A DNA stretch of 42,714 nucleotides. It comes from Acholeplasmataceae bacterium (lineage in GTDB: Bacteria; Bacillota_I; Bacilli_A; Acholeplasmatales; Acholeplasmataceae). This document shows positions 29,567-39,689 of this stretch, piece by piece. The notes beneath the pieces were generated by a model. That model had not been told where the DNA came from. It made no database searches and worked only from the letters and a program-made list of their open reading frames with translations. A program made the position numbers and the translations under genes. How positions within the stretch are numbered: the stretch's first letter is position 1; every line of letters starts with the position of its first letter. Location of the stretch: contig JANJXB010000012.1 of NCBI GenBank assembly GCA_024709245.1, forward strand, positions 1 to 42,714, read 5' to 3'.

Positions 29567-31177
29567 ATGGAACATAGACAATCGTGGAAATCAAGTGTCG
29601 TCTATCAAATCTATCCGAGAAGTTTTATGGATTCCAATGGTGATGGCATTGGCGATATTCAAGGCATTATTTCTAAACTTGATTATCTCAAAGATTTGGG
29701 CATTAACACCCTTTGGCTTTCTCCTGTGTATCAATCCCCAAACGATGATAACGGATATGATATAAGCAATTACCTCGATATTCACCCTGATTTTGGAACG
29801 ATGAACGATATGGATCAACTGATCTTTGAAGCGAAACAAAGAGGAATCAAGATCATTATGGACTTGGTCATCAATCATACATCCGACGAACATCCTTGGT
29901 TTATACAAAGTAAAGATAAAAAAAGTCCTTATCGAGATTACTACATCTGGAAAGATAAACCCAATAACTGGACAAGTTTTTTCAGTGGTTCAGCTTGGGA
30001 TCAAATCGGTGATAGTTATTATCTCCATCTCTTCTCAAAAAAACAACCTGATCTCAATTGGAACAATCCTAAAGTCATGGAAGAAATCAAAGATATCATG
30101 AGATTTTGGCTTGATAAAGGGATTTATGTGTTTAGATGTGATGTGATCAACATCATATATAAGTCATCACTTGAAGATGGAAAGAGAAGACTCGTATTGG
30201 TGGGTCGAGAGTTCTATCACTCACAAGAAGGATGCCACCAAATCTTAAAGACATTACGAAAAGATGTGCTCTCAAAGTATGATTGCATGACGGTTGGTGA
30301 AACTGTTTTGGTGAACACCGCACAAGCAAATGATTTGATTCTTCCTGAACGGGAAGAACTTGATATGGTTTTCGGATTTGAGCACATGGAAACGGATCAA
30401 ATCAACAATAAATGGTTCAAAACGAGATTTAAACCTCAAAAATTCATGAAAGTCATCGCAAAATGGCAAGAAGAACTCTATTGGAATGCCAATTACCTCG
30501 AAAATCATGATCAACCCAGATCGATTACACGTTTTGGAAATGATCAAAAGTATCACGAAGTGAGTGCAAAGATGCTTGCAACCTTACTCTTAACGCTCAA
30601 AGGTACACCCTATATCTTTGAGGGACAAGAGATAGGAATGACCAATGCAGACATCAAACGGCTCGAGGACTATAGAGATATTGAAACACACCGGATTGTT
30701 GCACTCGCCAAGAAGCTTCATTTTCCTCAATTCTACATCAGACACATGCTAAAAACAGCATCTAGAGATAATGCAAGACAACCCATGCAGTGGAAAAAAG
30801 AGGGTGGATTTACGACAGGAATTCCATGGCTCAAAATGAATGAAAATATGTCTTTTATCAATGTTGAAGACAACTTAAAGAACACTGATTCCATTCTTAG
30901 ACACTATCAGCAACTGATTTCCTTAAGACAAAATCATGATGTTCTGATTGATGGCTCATTTAAGCCATTATATATGAAACACAACGTGTTCATATTCGAA
31001 CGAAAACTCAATGAAACATCATGGATTACCGTATCCAATCTGTCAGGGAATAAGAAACGAATACCCAAGAATATCAAAGGATCGATTCTATTATCAAATA
31101 TGCATAGAACATCCCTCTCAAATCCAGTATTAATGCCTTACGAATCCATACTCATTGACAAGGAGAAAACCCTATGA
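29567..31177 (+). CDS. GH13 alpha-glucosidase / oligo-1,6-glucosidase-like
   Basis: 536 residues from ATG 29567 (ACAGGAG 7 bases upstream); the frame stays open upstream through maf, which is coincidental. It begins WWKS-type VVYQIYPRSFMDSNGDGIGDIQG, with the GH13 metal loop. Catalytic residues are intact: nucleophile D192 (FRCDVIN), acid/base E245 (VGET) and D315 (ENHDQPR). The layout fits subfamily 31 (oligo-1,6-glucosidase, trehalose-6-phosphate hydrolase, sucrose-type enzymes). No signal peptide, so it is cytosolic. The usual FRMDVIN is FRCDVIN here. Its TGA overlaps the GH36 ATG. Confidence 0.9.
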   Translation: MEHRQSWKSSVVYQIYPRSFMDSNGDGIGDIQGIISKLDYLKDLGINTLWLSPVYQSPNDDNGYDISNYLDIHPDFGTMNDMDQLIFEAKQRGIKIIMDLVINHTSDEHPWFIQSKDKKSPYRDYYIWKDKPNNWTSFFSGSAWDQIGDSYYLHLFSKKQPDLNWNNPKVMEEIKDIMRFWLDKGIYVFRCDVINIIYKSSLEDGKRRLVLVGREFYHSQEGCHQILKTLRKDVLSKYDCMTVGETVLVNTAQANDLILPEREELDMVFGFEHMETDQINNKWFKTRFKPQKFMKVIAKWQEELYWNANYLENHDQPRSITRFGNDQKYHEVSAKMLATLLLTLKGTPYIFEGQEIGMTNADIKRLEDYRDIETHRIVALAKKLHFPQFYIRHMLKTASRDNARQPMQWKKEGGFTTGIPWLKMNENMSFINVEDNLKNTDSILRHYQQLISLRQNHDVLIDGSFKPLYMKHNVFIFERKLNETSWITVSNLSGNKKRIPKNIKGSILLSNMHRTSLSNPVLMPYESILIDKEKTL

Positions 31178-33501
31178 TTACTTTTGAACATCCATACTTC
31201 AAATTAGAGACCAAAGATCTTCACTACATCTTTAGTATTTGTCCAACAGGTCAACTTGAACACCTCTATTTTGGACCTAAAATCATCGATTTGGATCTCA
31301 AAATTCTACACACAAAAATCACTGCAGGCGCAGGGGCAACGATTGAATACACAAACGAGCACGGTAAAACATTACTCGATTTGATGCCGCTTGAATATTC
31401 AGGAATCGGTAAAGGCGATTTCAGGTTAACACCATTAGAAATCAAAATGCCCGATGGTACCTACGTCACCGATTTTGTCTATGACTCGTTCACCATTCAC
31501 ACATCAATCGTGAAGAGCAGAGAAATCCCGACCGCTCGAGCAACCGATCCAGAAGCAACAAGTCTTATCGTTTTGATGAAAGATCACCATGCTCAATTGG
31601 ACATGCAATTGATCTATACCGTCTTTCATGATACAAATACCATCACACGACGCGTGATTCTAACCAATCATCACGCATCTGAATTAAGCATTCGCAAAAT
31701 CATGAGCCTCATGCTGGATCTATCCGAATCCGATTATGATTTGATCACGTTTGATGGAGGTTGGATTAAGGAAACTCACAAACACTTAAGACCTCTTTCT
31801 TATGGCACATACATCAACGATTCAACCACAGGAAATTCATCCAATCGACATAATCCTGGCATTATTCTCGCCAAAAAAGGAACAACGGAAGACCATGGTG
31901 TCTGCATCGGCATCAATCTAGTGTACAGTGGAAATCACTATGAAGCTGTACAGATTTCAAATCACGGATTACTCAGAGTCATGACAGGCATTCATCCACA
32001 TTGTTTTGAATGGCCACTGAAGACAGGTCAATCTTTTGAAACACCTGAAGCTGTTTTGTCGTACTCCAATCAAGGGTTCAATGGACTATCTAAGAACTTC
32101 CATGGCTTCATCAACAATCACATCGTACCTAGGCAATTCCAACATGTAACCAAGCCAGTCATCCTAAACAGTTGGGAAGCATTTTTCTTTGATTTTAATT
32201 ATGGCAAAATCATGCGTCTTGCCAGACAAGCTAAAAAACTCGGTGTCGAGCTTTTTGTCTTGGATGATGGATGGTTTGGAAATCGAAATGACGATCATCG
32301 AAGTTTAGGTGATTATCATGTGAATCGTCGTAAATTACCAGGAGGTATTACGCATTTAGCCAATCGAATGCATCATATCGGACTCAAATTCGGTTTGTGG
32401 TTTGAACCCGAAATGGTCAATCCTGATTCTAAGTTATATAGAGAGCACCCCGAATATGCAGTTAAGATAGAAGGCAGAAAGCCATCTTTAGGTCGAAATC
32501 AGTTGGTGCTTGATTTATGCAATCCCAAAGTAAGGGAATACATTAAGCACGAACTGATTAAAGTGATTCAGTCTGCAGACATCGACTACATCAAATGGGA
32601 TATGAATCGCCATATGACCGATATGTATTCCAAGCATGTTGAAAATCAAGGTATGTTTTATCATCGCTACATTTTAGGACTTTATGAGATTTTGCATTAT
32701 GTTCGGAAGAAGTATCCAAAAATCATGATTGAGACATGTGCTTCAGGTGGAAACAGATTTGACTTGGGGATGTTGACCTATGGAACTCAGATTTGGGCAT
32801 CGGATAATACCGATCCGATTGAACGATTATCCATACAGGAAGGGTTGAGCTATTTATATCCTCAGTCAACCATCAGCTGTCATGTATCCCTTGCACCACA
32901 TGCTCAGACACTCCGAAAATCACCGCTTTCGACAAGATTCAATGTTGCTAGTTTTGGTGTGCTTGGATATGAATTGAATCTGAATTATGTTACCCCAGCG
33001 GAAAAGAAAGAGATTAAAGAACAAATCAAACTTTATAAAGGGTATCGCGGTGTATTACAGTACGGTGAATTCAAACGTTTTGATATAGAAGACTCCAATC
33101 GAAAGGTTTGGCAAGTTTCACGAGGGGATACACACTTTGTTGGCAATTTTCAATACATGCAACCCTCAAGCCCAAATTTTGAAACGCTTTATGTGAAAGA
33201 TTTAAAACCAGACTCTCTGTATCGTATTCAGTCCATCCAACAGAAAATGCCTTTGGATCGTTTTGGGCATCTGATTGCCCATGCACTTCCCATCAAATTA
33301 CACCCAAATGGGTGGTTGATGCGGACGATTGGAAAACACAAGCAACTTGAGAATGCAACCGAAGATTATAGTGCAAGCGGTCAAGTCTTGATGAATGGGT
33401 TTAAGCTAAAACAGCAGTTTATGGGGACTTGGTATAATGATCAAACAAGAATTTTAGGTGATTTTGGATCTCAACTCTATAAGATTGAAAAGAAGGCGTG
33501 A
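31174..33501 (+). CDS. GH36 alpha-galactosidase
   Basis: 775 residues, the length of GH36 alpha-galactosidases. An N-terminal beta-sandwich precedes the barrel, where NSWEAFFFDF, LFVLDDGWFG and GLWFEPEMVNPDS are family signatures. The nucleophile is D476 in IKWDMNR and the acid/base D544 in WASDNTDPIERL. It removes alpha-1,6-linked galactose from raffinose-type sugars or galactomannan fragments. No signal peptide. The ATG overlaps the GH13 stop (ATGA), and its own TGA runs into the next gene. Confidence 0.95.
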   Translation: MITFEHPYFKLETKDLHYIFSICPTGQLEHLYFGPKIIDLDLKILHTKITAGAGATIEYTNEHGKTLLDLMPLEYSGIGKGDFRLTPLEIKMPDGTYVTDFVYDSFTIHTSIVKSREIPTARATDPEATSLIVLMKDHHAQLDMQLIYTVFHDTNTITRRVILTNHHASELSIRKIMSLMLDLSESDYDLITFDGGWIKETHKHLRPLSYGTYINDSTTGNSSNRHNPGIILAKKGTTEDHGVCIGINLVYSGNHYEAVQISNHGLLRVMTGIHPHCFEWPLKTGQSFETPEAVLSYSNQGFNGLSKNFHGFINNHIVPRQFQHVTKPVILNSWEAFFFDFNYGKIMRLARQAKKLGVELFVLDDGWFGNRNDDHRSLGDYHVNRRKLPGGITHLANRMHHIGLKFGLWFEPEMVNPDSKLYREHPEYAVKIEGRKPSLGRNQLVLDLCNPKVREYIKHELIKVIQSADIDYIKWDMNRHMTDMYSKHVENQGMFYHRYILGLYEILHYVRKKYPKIMIETCASGGNRFDLGMLTYGTQIWASDNTDPIERLSIQEGLSYLYPQSTISCHVSLAPHAQTLRKSPLSTRFNVASFGVLGYELNLNYVTPAEKKEIKEQIKLYKGYRGVLQYGEFKRFDIEDSNRKVWQVSRGDTHFVGNFQYMQPSSPNFETLYVKDLKPDSLYRIQSIQQKMPLDRFGHLIAHALPIKLHPNGWLMRTIGKHKQLENATEDYSASGQVLMNGFKLKQQFMGTWYNDQTRILGDFGSQLYKIEKKA

Positions 33502-33506
33502 CACGC

Positions 33507-35855
33507 ATGCGAGTAGAACAACATCTTAATTTTGATTGGAAATTTGGGTTTTTTCAAGAACAGCATTTGAGAGGTGTTGGATTTGAACAGTTAAATCCAG
33601 TTGATATCCCTCACAATGCTGTGGATATTCCATTCAATAACTTCAACGAACAGATGACCTTGTCTGTTTTTACGTATGTCAAAACGATAGATATCCCAAT
33701 GGAGTTGAAGGGGCAAATGCTAAGACTTCGGTTTGAGGGTGTCGCTCATCGTGCCAATGTCTATTTCAATTTAAAGCATGTCAAAGAACACCTAGGGGGC
33801 TATACTCCTTTTGAAATCGATATCACTGAGAATGTTTTATATGGAAGCGTAAATACACTTTTAGTGGTTGTTGATACACATGAACATGAAGATATCCCAC
33901 CCTTTGGTGGTGTTGTTGACTATTTGGGATATGGTGGCATCTACCGTGAAGTGAAACTCATCCAAACACCACCCGCATACATCAAAGATGTGTTCATCGA
34001 ACAAAATGGAACACCGGATCTCAGTGTTCATTTGAGACTTTCAAAACCACACGGGCAAGTCCAAATTAAAATCAAAGACTCTGAAGGACTCAAAGTCTTA
34101 CATGATAAATTTGAATTGAATGATTCAACTCATACCGTCATGCTTCATCTGGATGACATCAAGCTTTGGGATCTGGATCATCCCTATCTTTATACGATGA
34201 CGGTTTCATATATCAACGGCAAAGATACCGATCAAATGGAGATACCTTTTGGAATCCGTAAAGCTATCTTTAAAAATGACGGGTTTTATTTAAATGATCA
34301 GAAAATCAAACTCAGAGGATTGAATAGACATCAAAGCTTCCCCTATGTCGGATATGCGATGCCTAAACATGCTCAAGAAGAAGATGCGGATATCCTAAAG
34401 CATGAACTCGGTGTGAATATCGTTAGAACCTCACATTATCCACAATCTGTTCATTTCCTCAAGCGCTGTGACGAAATTGGCTTATTGGTGTTTGAAGAAA
34501 TACCTGGTTGGCAACATATCGGCAAAGAATTATGGAAAGAAATCTCATTTCAACATGTTCAAGAAATGATTGAAAGAGATCGCAACCATCCATCGATAGT
34601 TTTATGGGGTGTGAGAATCAATGAATCACCCGATGATCATCAATTCTATTTGAAGACTAATGATATCGCACATACACTTGATCCATCGAGACAAACAGCA
34701 GGTGTCAGAAATATTGCCTTTTCTGATTTTTTAGAAGATGTCTACACCTATAATGATTTTTCTCATACAGGTCAAAATATCGGACTAAGCGATACAAAGA
34801 AGATCACTCAAGACGTTCCATATCTTGTTACAGAGTACAATGGCCATATGTTTCCTACCAAACGCTATGATGATGAGTCAAAACGCATCGAGCATACAAG
34901 AAGACATCTCAATGTACTTGATGCCATGATGAAAAAAGACAACGGCATATCGGGTTGTATCGGTTGGTGCATGAGCGATTACAACACACATCAAGAATTT
35001 GGTTCAGGTGATAAGATTTGTTATCATGGGGTTCTTGATATGTTTAGAATTCCTAAAATGGCTGCACATGCTTATCAAGCAGAAGGCTTAAAAAAGCCAT
35101 TTATGGCTGTTTCTTCAACAATGAACATCGGTGAATATCCAGGAGGTAACTTACCTAACGCCTTAGTATTCACAAATCTTGATGAAATCAAACTCTACAA
35201 GAATGATACATTCATTAAATCATTCTATCCCAATCATAAGGACTACAAAAACTTAATTCACCCTCCTGTATGGATCGATGATTTGATTGGTGATACCATG
35301 ATGCAACAAGAGCACATGGAGAAAAAAGATGCTGAAATGACCAAGCGTATTTTGAAGTCAATCACGACGCATGGTAACCGTCTATCACTGAAGCATAAAC
35401 TCCAAACACTCTATCTTCTGAAAAAATATAAGATGACTTTTGATGAAGGTGTCAAGATGTTTTTCCGATACATCAGCGGTTGGGGTTCTCAAGGAATGTC
35501 CTACAGGTTTGATGGGTATCAAGAAGGTAAACTCGTTCAAAGCATTGTGAAAACAAATACGGAGTACACAGATTTCAACATTCAAACCGATGATCACACA
35601 CTTCAAATTCAAGAGACCTACGATGTTAAACGTTATGTGATTCGTAAAGTCAATCAAGTCGGTGAACTCTTGCCTTATGCGAGTGATGTCATCACCATAT
35701 CCACAGAAGGCTCGATTGAAGTCATCGGTCCTCAGCATCTTGCATTACAAGGTGGAGCCATTGGATTTTGGGTAAAAACAAAACATCAAGGTCACGGAAT
35801 CATTCATATTCAATCACTCGAAAAATCTATTGATATTGGAGTCGATGTCCTTTGA
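33507..35855 (+). CDS. GH2 beta-galactosidase/beta-glucuronidase-like hydrolase
   Basis: 782 residues from ATG 33507, which has AAGAAGG ten bases upstream; a GTG at 33498 overlapping the GH36 stop is the alternative. The order is jelly-roll sugar-binding domain (FEGVAHRANVYFN, PFGGVVDYLGYGGIYREV), immunoglobulin-like domain, then the barrel with FYLNDQKIKLRGLNRHQ. Acid/base E373 is in WGVRINES and the nucleophile is E443 in LVTEYNGHMF. Long C-terminal extension beyond the barrel. GH2 covers beta-galactosidase, mannosidase and glucuronidase; the sugar cannot be fixed by sequence alone. No signal peptide. Confidence 0.9.
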   Translation: MRVEQHLNFDWKFGFFQEQHLRGVGFEQLNPVDIPHNAVDIPFNNFNEQMTLSVFTYVKTIDIPMELKGQMLRLRFEGVAHRANVYFNLKHVKEHLGGYTPFEIDITENVLYGSVNTLLVVVDTHEHEDIPPFGGVVDYLGYGGIYREVKLIQTPPAYIKDVFIEQNGTPDLSVHLRLSKPHGQVQIKIKDSEGLKVLHDKFELNDSTHTVMLHLDDIKLWDLDHPYLYTMTVSYINGKDTDQMEIPFGIRKAIFKNDGFYLNDQKIKLRGLNRHQSFPYVGYAMPKHAQEEDADILKHELGVNIVRTSHYPQSVHFLKRCDEIGLLVFEEIPGWQHIGKELWKEISFQHVQEMIERDRNHPSIVLWGVRINESPDDHQFYLKTNDIAHTLDPSRQTAGVRNIAFSDFLEDVYTYNDFSHTGQNIGLSDTKKITQDVPYLVTEYNGHMFPTKRYDDESKRIEHTRRHLNVLDAMMKKDNGISGCIGWCMSDYNTHQEFGSGDKICYHGVLDMFRIPKMAAHAYQAEGLKKPFMAVSSTMNIGEYPGGNLPNALVFTNLDEIKLYKNDTFIKSFYPNHKDYKNLIHPPVWIDDLIGDTMMQQEHMEKKDAEMTKRILKSITTHGNRLSLKHKLQTLYLLKKYKMTFDEGVKMFFRYISGWGSQGMSYRFDGYQEGKLVQSIVKTNTEYTDFNIQTDDHTLQIQETYDVKRYVIRKVNQVGELLPYASDVITISTEGSIEVIGPQHLALQGGAIGFWVKTKHQGHGIIHIQSLEKSIDIGVDVL

Positions 35856-38194
35856 AAAAAACAATTGAACAACAAGCCAGTCTACTTGATGGACTTGATG
35901 TATGGAGAACGAAATCCTTCGAAGATCTGCCATCGCTCATGATGGCTGATGGTCCTCACGGTTTGAGAAAGCAAATCGAATTTTCGGATAACCTGGGTGC
36001 CAAAGGGTCTGTTCCAGCGACTTGCTTCCCTACAGCAAGTCTTTTAGCGTGCAGTTTTGATCGTAAGTTGTTAGGTGATTTAGGAAAAAGACTTGCCATT
36101 GAAGCGAAAGCCAATCAGGTTCATGTGGTTCTAGGTCCAGGCATCAATATGAAAAGAACCCCACTGTGTGGCAGAAATTTCGAATATTTTTCTGAGGATC
36201 CTTATCTTGCAGGTGAACTTGCTGCAAGTTATGTGCGTGGCGTTGAAGATATGGGAGTCGGAACATCCGTCAAACATTTTTTTGCGAACAACCAGGAGAA
36301 AAACAGATTCTTCGTGAATTCCATCGTCGACCCCAGGGCACTGAGAGAAATTTATTTAAAAGCATTTGAGCGAGTGGTTGCTGAACAGCCTGCAACCATC
36401 ATGGCAAGTTACAATAAGATCAATGGTTTTTATGCAACTGAACATCCTTATTTGAAAAAAGTCTTAAGAGATGAGTGGAAGTATCAAGGTCTTGTTGTTT
36501 CAGATTGGGGTGCGATTCATCATAGAGTGCGAAGCTTAAAGGCAGGTACTGATCTTGAGATGCCTTCTTCATTTGGATACCGCACAGAAGAAATCTTAAA
36601 CCGCATTCAAGAAGACCCAGAGTTCAAAAAGGACATTGAAAAATCAGCAGAACGCGTCGAAAACTTAGTAAAAAAATACGTTAAAAAGGATGCAACCATC
36701 ACTTTTAATTCTGAAGATCATCACACGTTTGCGAGAAAAGCAGCATCGGAATCGATGGTGTTACTGAAAAATCAAGGTGTATTACCTCTTCAATCTTCTC
36801 AAAAAGTACTCGTTGTCGGTGGCTTTATTGAACATATGAGATATCAAGGCGCAGGCAGTTCTCTCATCAATCCAACCAAAGTCGATCAAATCAATGAGAT
36901 CATGAAAGAATACACAGAAAACTATGAACTTGCTTTAGGATATGTTTTAGAGGGCAATGATACGACACCTCTTCTCGCTGAACAAGCCATTGAAAAAGCA
37001 AAACAGGTAGATCAGGTTGTATTCTTGTTCGGTCTACCCGATTCCTTTGAAGCGGAAGGGTTTGATCGAAAAGACTTAAGAATTCCTATGCAGCAAGTTG
37101 AACTCATAGAACGTATGTATGAAGTCAATCAAAACATCATTGGGGTTGCGATTGGCGGTTCCGTTATGGATTTATCCATCGAGAAGTACATGAAGGGATT
37201 ACTGATGGCCTATCTCGGTGGCCAAGCTTCAGCCCACGCTATTTTTGATATTCTCTATGGTATTCAAAACCCATCGGGAAGACTTGCTGAAAGTTTCATT
37301 GATGAAATTGAATCATGTAATGTGCAGCTCACAGAGGATAATAATGCTGTTTATTATGACGAATCTATCTTTATAGGATATCGATATTATCATACATTCA
37401 ATAAGCAAGTGAGATATCCTTTTGGATATGGCCAAAGTTATACGACCTTTGAATATTCAAACATCCAAGTCAGTAAGACACCTGAGGGATGTTATGTAAC
37501 GATGAACATCAAAAATACTGGGCAATACAAAGGTAAAGAAGTTGTTCAAATCTATGTTGACCAACCCAAAACGTCCGTTTATCGTGCAAAAAGAGAATTA
37601 AAATCATTTGATAAGATTGAACTCGAACCTGGTGAAACCAAGACAGTTGGATTGATGATTGATTATGATCAGTTTAAATTTTATGACATTCATGAGGAAA
37701 GATGGATTCTTGAACAGGCAGAGTATCGCATTTCTGTTTGTAAAAATGTCAATGACTTGATCGCATCCATCCCCGTGAAGCTAAAAGGCGAAACGGTCAA
37801 ACATATCGAAACCAGTTATCATCAAACTGAATATGATCCATCGAGTTTTAGAGATATTGTCCAGACAGAACTTCCCCCCAAGAACATCAAAAAGGGAAGA
37901 CCTTATACATTGTCATCAACACTACAAGATGCACAAAACACATGGATGGGAAGAAGAATATCCAACACTATCATCAGAAAAGGGTTGAAAACAGTGAAAA
38001 AACTGAACAATCCATGGATGAGTGAAATGATGAAGAAGACGATGTTGGAAACTCCGCTTCAAATGCTTGTATTGTTTAGTTCTGGATCGATTACCTTCAA
38101 GCAGGCAGAAGGATTAATCGATATCATGAATTTGAAAATCATGAAAGGCATCAAAAAAATAACTGAGAAAAACAGGGAGAAGAAACATGAATGA
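35852..38194 (+). CDS. GH3 beta-glucosidase-like hydrolase
   Basis: 780 residues. The start is a TTG at 35852 (GGAG about 10 bases before), since the next Met lies inside the conserved LMMADGPHGLRKQ; homologues usually have about 10-15 more residues. Family motifs follow: GRNFEYFSEDPYLAGE, KHFFANNQEKNRF, and nucleophile D218 in VVSDWGA. The second alpha/beta domain and an FN3-like domain (VDQPKTSVYRAKRELKSF) are present, then an about 110-residue helical tail. It takes beta-glucosyl or related residues from oligosaccharides. TTG overlaps the GH2 TGA by four bases. Confidence 0.92.
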   Translation: MKKTIEQQASLLDGLDVWRTKSFEDLPSLMMADGPHGLRKQIEFSDNLGAKGSVPATCFPTASLLACSFDRKLLGDLGKRLAIEAKANQVHVVLGPGINMKRTPLCGRNFEYFSEDPYLAGELAASYVRGVEDMGVGTSVKHFFANNQEKNRFFVNSIVDPRALREIYLKAFERVVAEQPATIMASYNKINGFYATEHPYLKKVLRDEWKYQGLVVSDWGAIHHRVRSLKAGTDLEMPSSFGYRTEEILNRIQEDPEFKKDIEKSAERVENLVKKYVKKDATITFNSEDHHTFARKAASESMVLLKNQGVLPLQSSQKVLVVGGFIEHMRYQGAGSSLINPTKVDQINEIMKEYTENYELALGYVLEGNDTTPLLAEQAIEKAKQVDQVVFLFGLPDSFEAEGFDRKDLRIPMQQVELIERMYEVNQNIIGVAIGGSVMDLSIEKYMKGLLMAYLGGQASAHAIFDILYGIQNPSGRLAESFIDEIESCNVQLTEDNNAVYYDESIFIGYRYYHTFNKQVRYPFGYGQSYTTFEYSNIQVSKTPEGCYVTMNIKNTGQYKGKEVVQIYVDQPKTSVYRAKRELKSFDKIELEPGETKTVGLMIDYDQFKFYDIHEERWILEQAEYRISVCKNVNDLIASIPVKLKGETVKHIETSYHQTEYDPSSFRDIVQTELPPKNIKKGRPYTLSSTLQDAQNTWMGRRISNTIIRKGLKTVKKLNNPWMSEMMKKTMLETPLQMLVLFSSGSITFKQAEGLIDIMNLKIMKGIKKITEKNREKKHE

Positions 38195-39647
38195 ACTTGT
38201 GAAAGTACCTAGATCAACCAAATTGATTTACTCCATGAGCGGCATTGGTCGCGATATGATGTACGCACTCTATGCAAATTTCTTACTCGTCTTTTTAACT
38301 GATGCTGTGGGTGTCAGTGATCTAGAGTTGGTTGCGATTGGTACGATCATCGCACTCGCGAGAGTTTGGGATGCCATCAATGACCCCATGATGGGTGTCA
38401 TCGTGGATAATACGAAATCGAGATATGGGAAATTCAAACCTTGGATTTTGATCGGCGCGATTTCATCAGCCATCATTTTCTTCTTACTTTTCCAAGATCT
38501 TGGATTGTCAGGAACTGCTTTCCTGGTCGTGTTTGGTATTCTTTATGTGTTATCCGGTATGACATTTACGATGAATGACATCTCCTATTGGTCGATGTAT
38601 CCATCGTTTTCATCAGACCCTAAAGAAAGAGAACAAATCGGTTCTCTTGCCAGAATTTTCGCAAGCTTGGGCATGTTCTTAGTCATTGCATTAGTTCCCA
38701 TCATTTATTCGAATTATGGTGGTGGACGTAAAGCTGCATTCAGTTTGATTGCACTTGTCATTTGTATTATCTTTGTGATTTCACAAGTGGTCTTATTCGT
38801 TTTCTTAAAACAACCAAAGAATAAACTTGCTGAAGTCAAACAACAAAACACAAAACTCAAAGACATGATTAAAATCATTGGTAAAAATGATCAACTCATG
38901 GTGATTATCGTTGCCATCTTCTTATTCAATGTCGGCTATTTTATTACAACCGCTCTGGGTATTTATTTCTTCAATTATGACTTCAATAAATTCGGAGGCT
39001 TTGAATTCACACTGTTTTCAGCGATACTAGCCATCAGCCAACTCACCGCCCTCATTTCATTTCCAATCTTAATGAAGAAAATGAGTCGAAAGAAGCTATT
39101 CACACTATCGGTTGGATTGATTTTAGTGGGTTATGTCATTTTCATGAGTGTTGGTTATGTATTACCCATGAGCATGCTCTTCATTGGCATTGCAGGATTG
39201 TTGTTATTTTCAGGGCAAGGATTCATTCAAGTACTCGTTTTAGTCATGCTTGCCGATACGATTGAATATGGCCACTGGAAACTAGGAACCAGAAACGAAT
39301 CGATTGTATTTGCCATCAATCCATTTGTCACCAAACTCGCAACCGCTGTACAGACCATTGTCGTTGCGATTACACTTGCTGCTTCTGGACTGAACAGAAA
39401 CGTCATTGAACCATTAACAGAACTCTCTGAAAATAGTCCAACACCACTTTCAACAGAAGCTGCACGTGCATTCATCAGTGCCAATGTCACTGATTCCATG
39501 CTCTTAGGTTTAAGAACTTCGATGATTGTCTTACCCCTCATTTTGATCGTCTTGTCATATTTGATTTATCGATGGAAGTACCGAATTGATTCTAAGTTTT
39601 TTCATGAAATTACAACAGACTTAGCCAATCGAATCAACCAAGAATAG
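38187..39647 (+). CDS. GPH-family sugar:cation symporter
   Basis: 486 residues with about 12 hydrophobic helices. The first helix region and loop YGKFKPWILIGA with DAINDPMMGVIVDNTKSR before it are the signature of glycoside-pentoside-hexuronide (MelB-like) transporters. It would import the oligosaccharide that the four upstream hydrolases split. The ATG overlaps the GH3 stop by 8 bases and has GGGAGAAGAAAC upstream. Terminated by a strong hairpin. Confidence 0.93.
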   Translation: MNELVKVPRSTKLIYSMSGIGRDMMYALYANFLLVFLTDAVGVSDLELVAIGTIIALARVWDAINDPMMGVIVDNTKSRYGKFKPWILIGAISSAIIFFLLFQDLGLSGTAFLVVFGILYVLSGMTFTMNDISYWSMYPSFSSDPKEREQIGSLARIFASLGMFLVIALVPIIYSNYGGGRKAAFSLIALVICIIFVISQVVLFVFLKQPKNKLAEVKQQNTKLKDMIKIIGKNDQLMVIIVAIFLFNVGYFITTALGIYFFNYDFNKFGGFEFTLFSAILAISQLTALISFPILMKKMSRKKLFTLSVGLILVGYVIFMSVGYVLPMSMLFIGIAGLLLFSGQGFIQVLVLVMLADTIEYGHWKLGTRNESIVFAINPFVTKLATAVQTIVVAITLAASGLNRNVIEPLTELSENSPTPLSTEAARAFISANVTDSMLLGLRTSMIVLPLILIVLSYLIYRWKYRIDSKFFHEITTDLANRINQE

Positions 39648-39653
39648 AATATG

Positions 39654-39689
39654 AAAATAGGAACTGCACAAGGCAATTCCTATTTTTTT
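39654..39689. terminator. Bidirectional terminator between GPH symporter and hslO
   Basis: AAAATAGGAA (39654-39663) pairs with TTCCTATTTT (39677-39686); an inner TGC/GCA pair extends it past one mismatch. T-runs exist on both sides. The hslO stop codon lies in the right arm. Confidence 0.85.
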
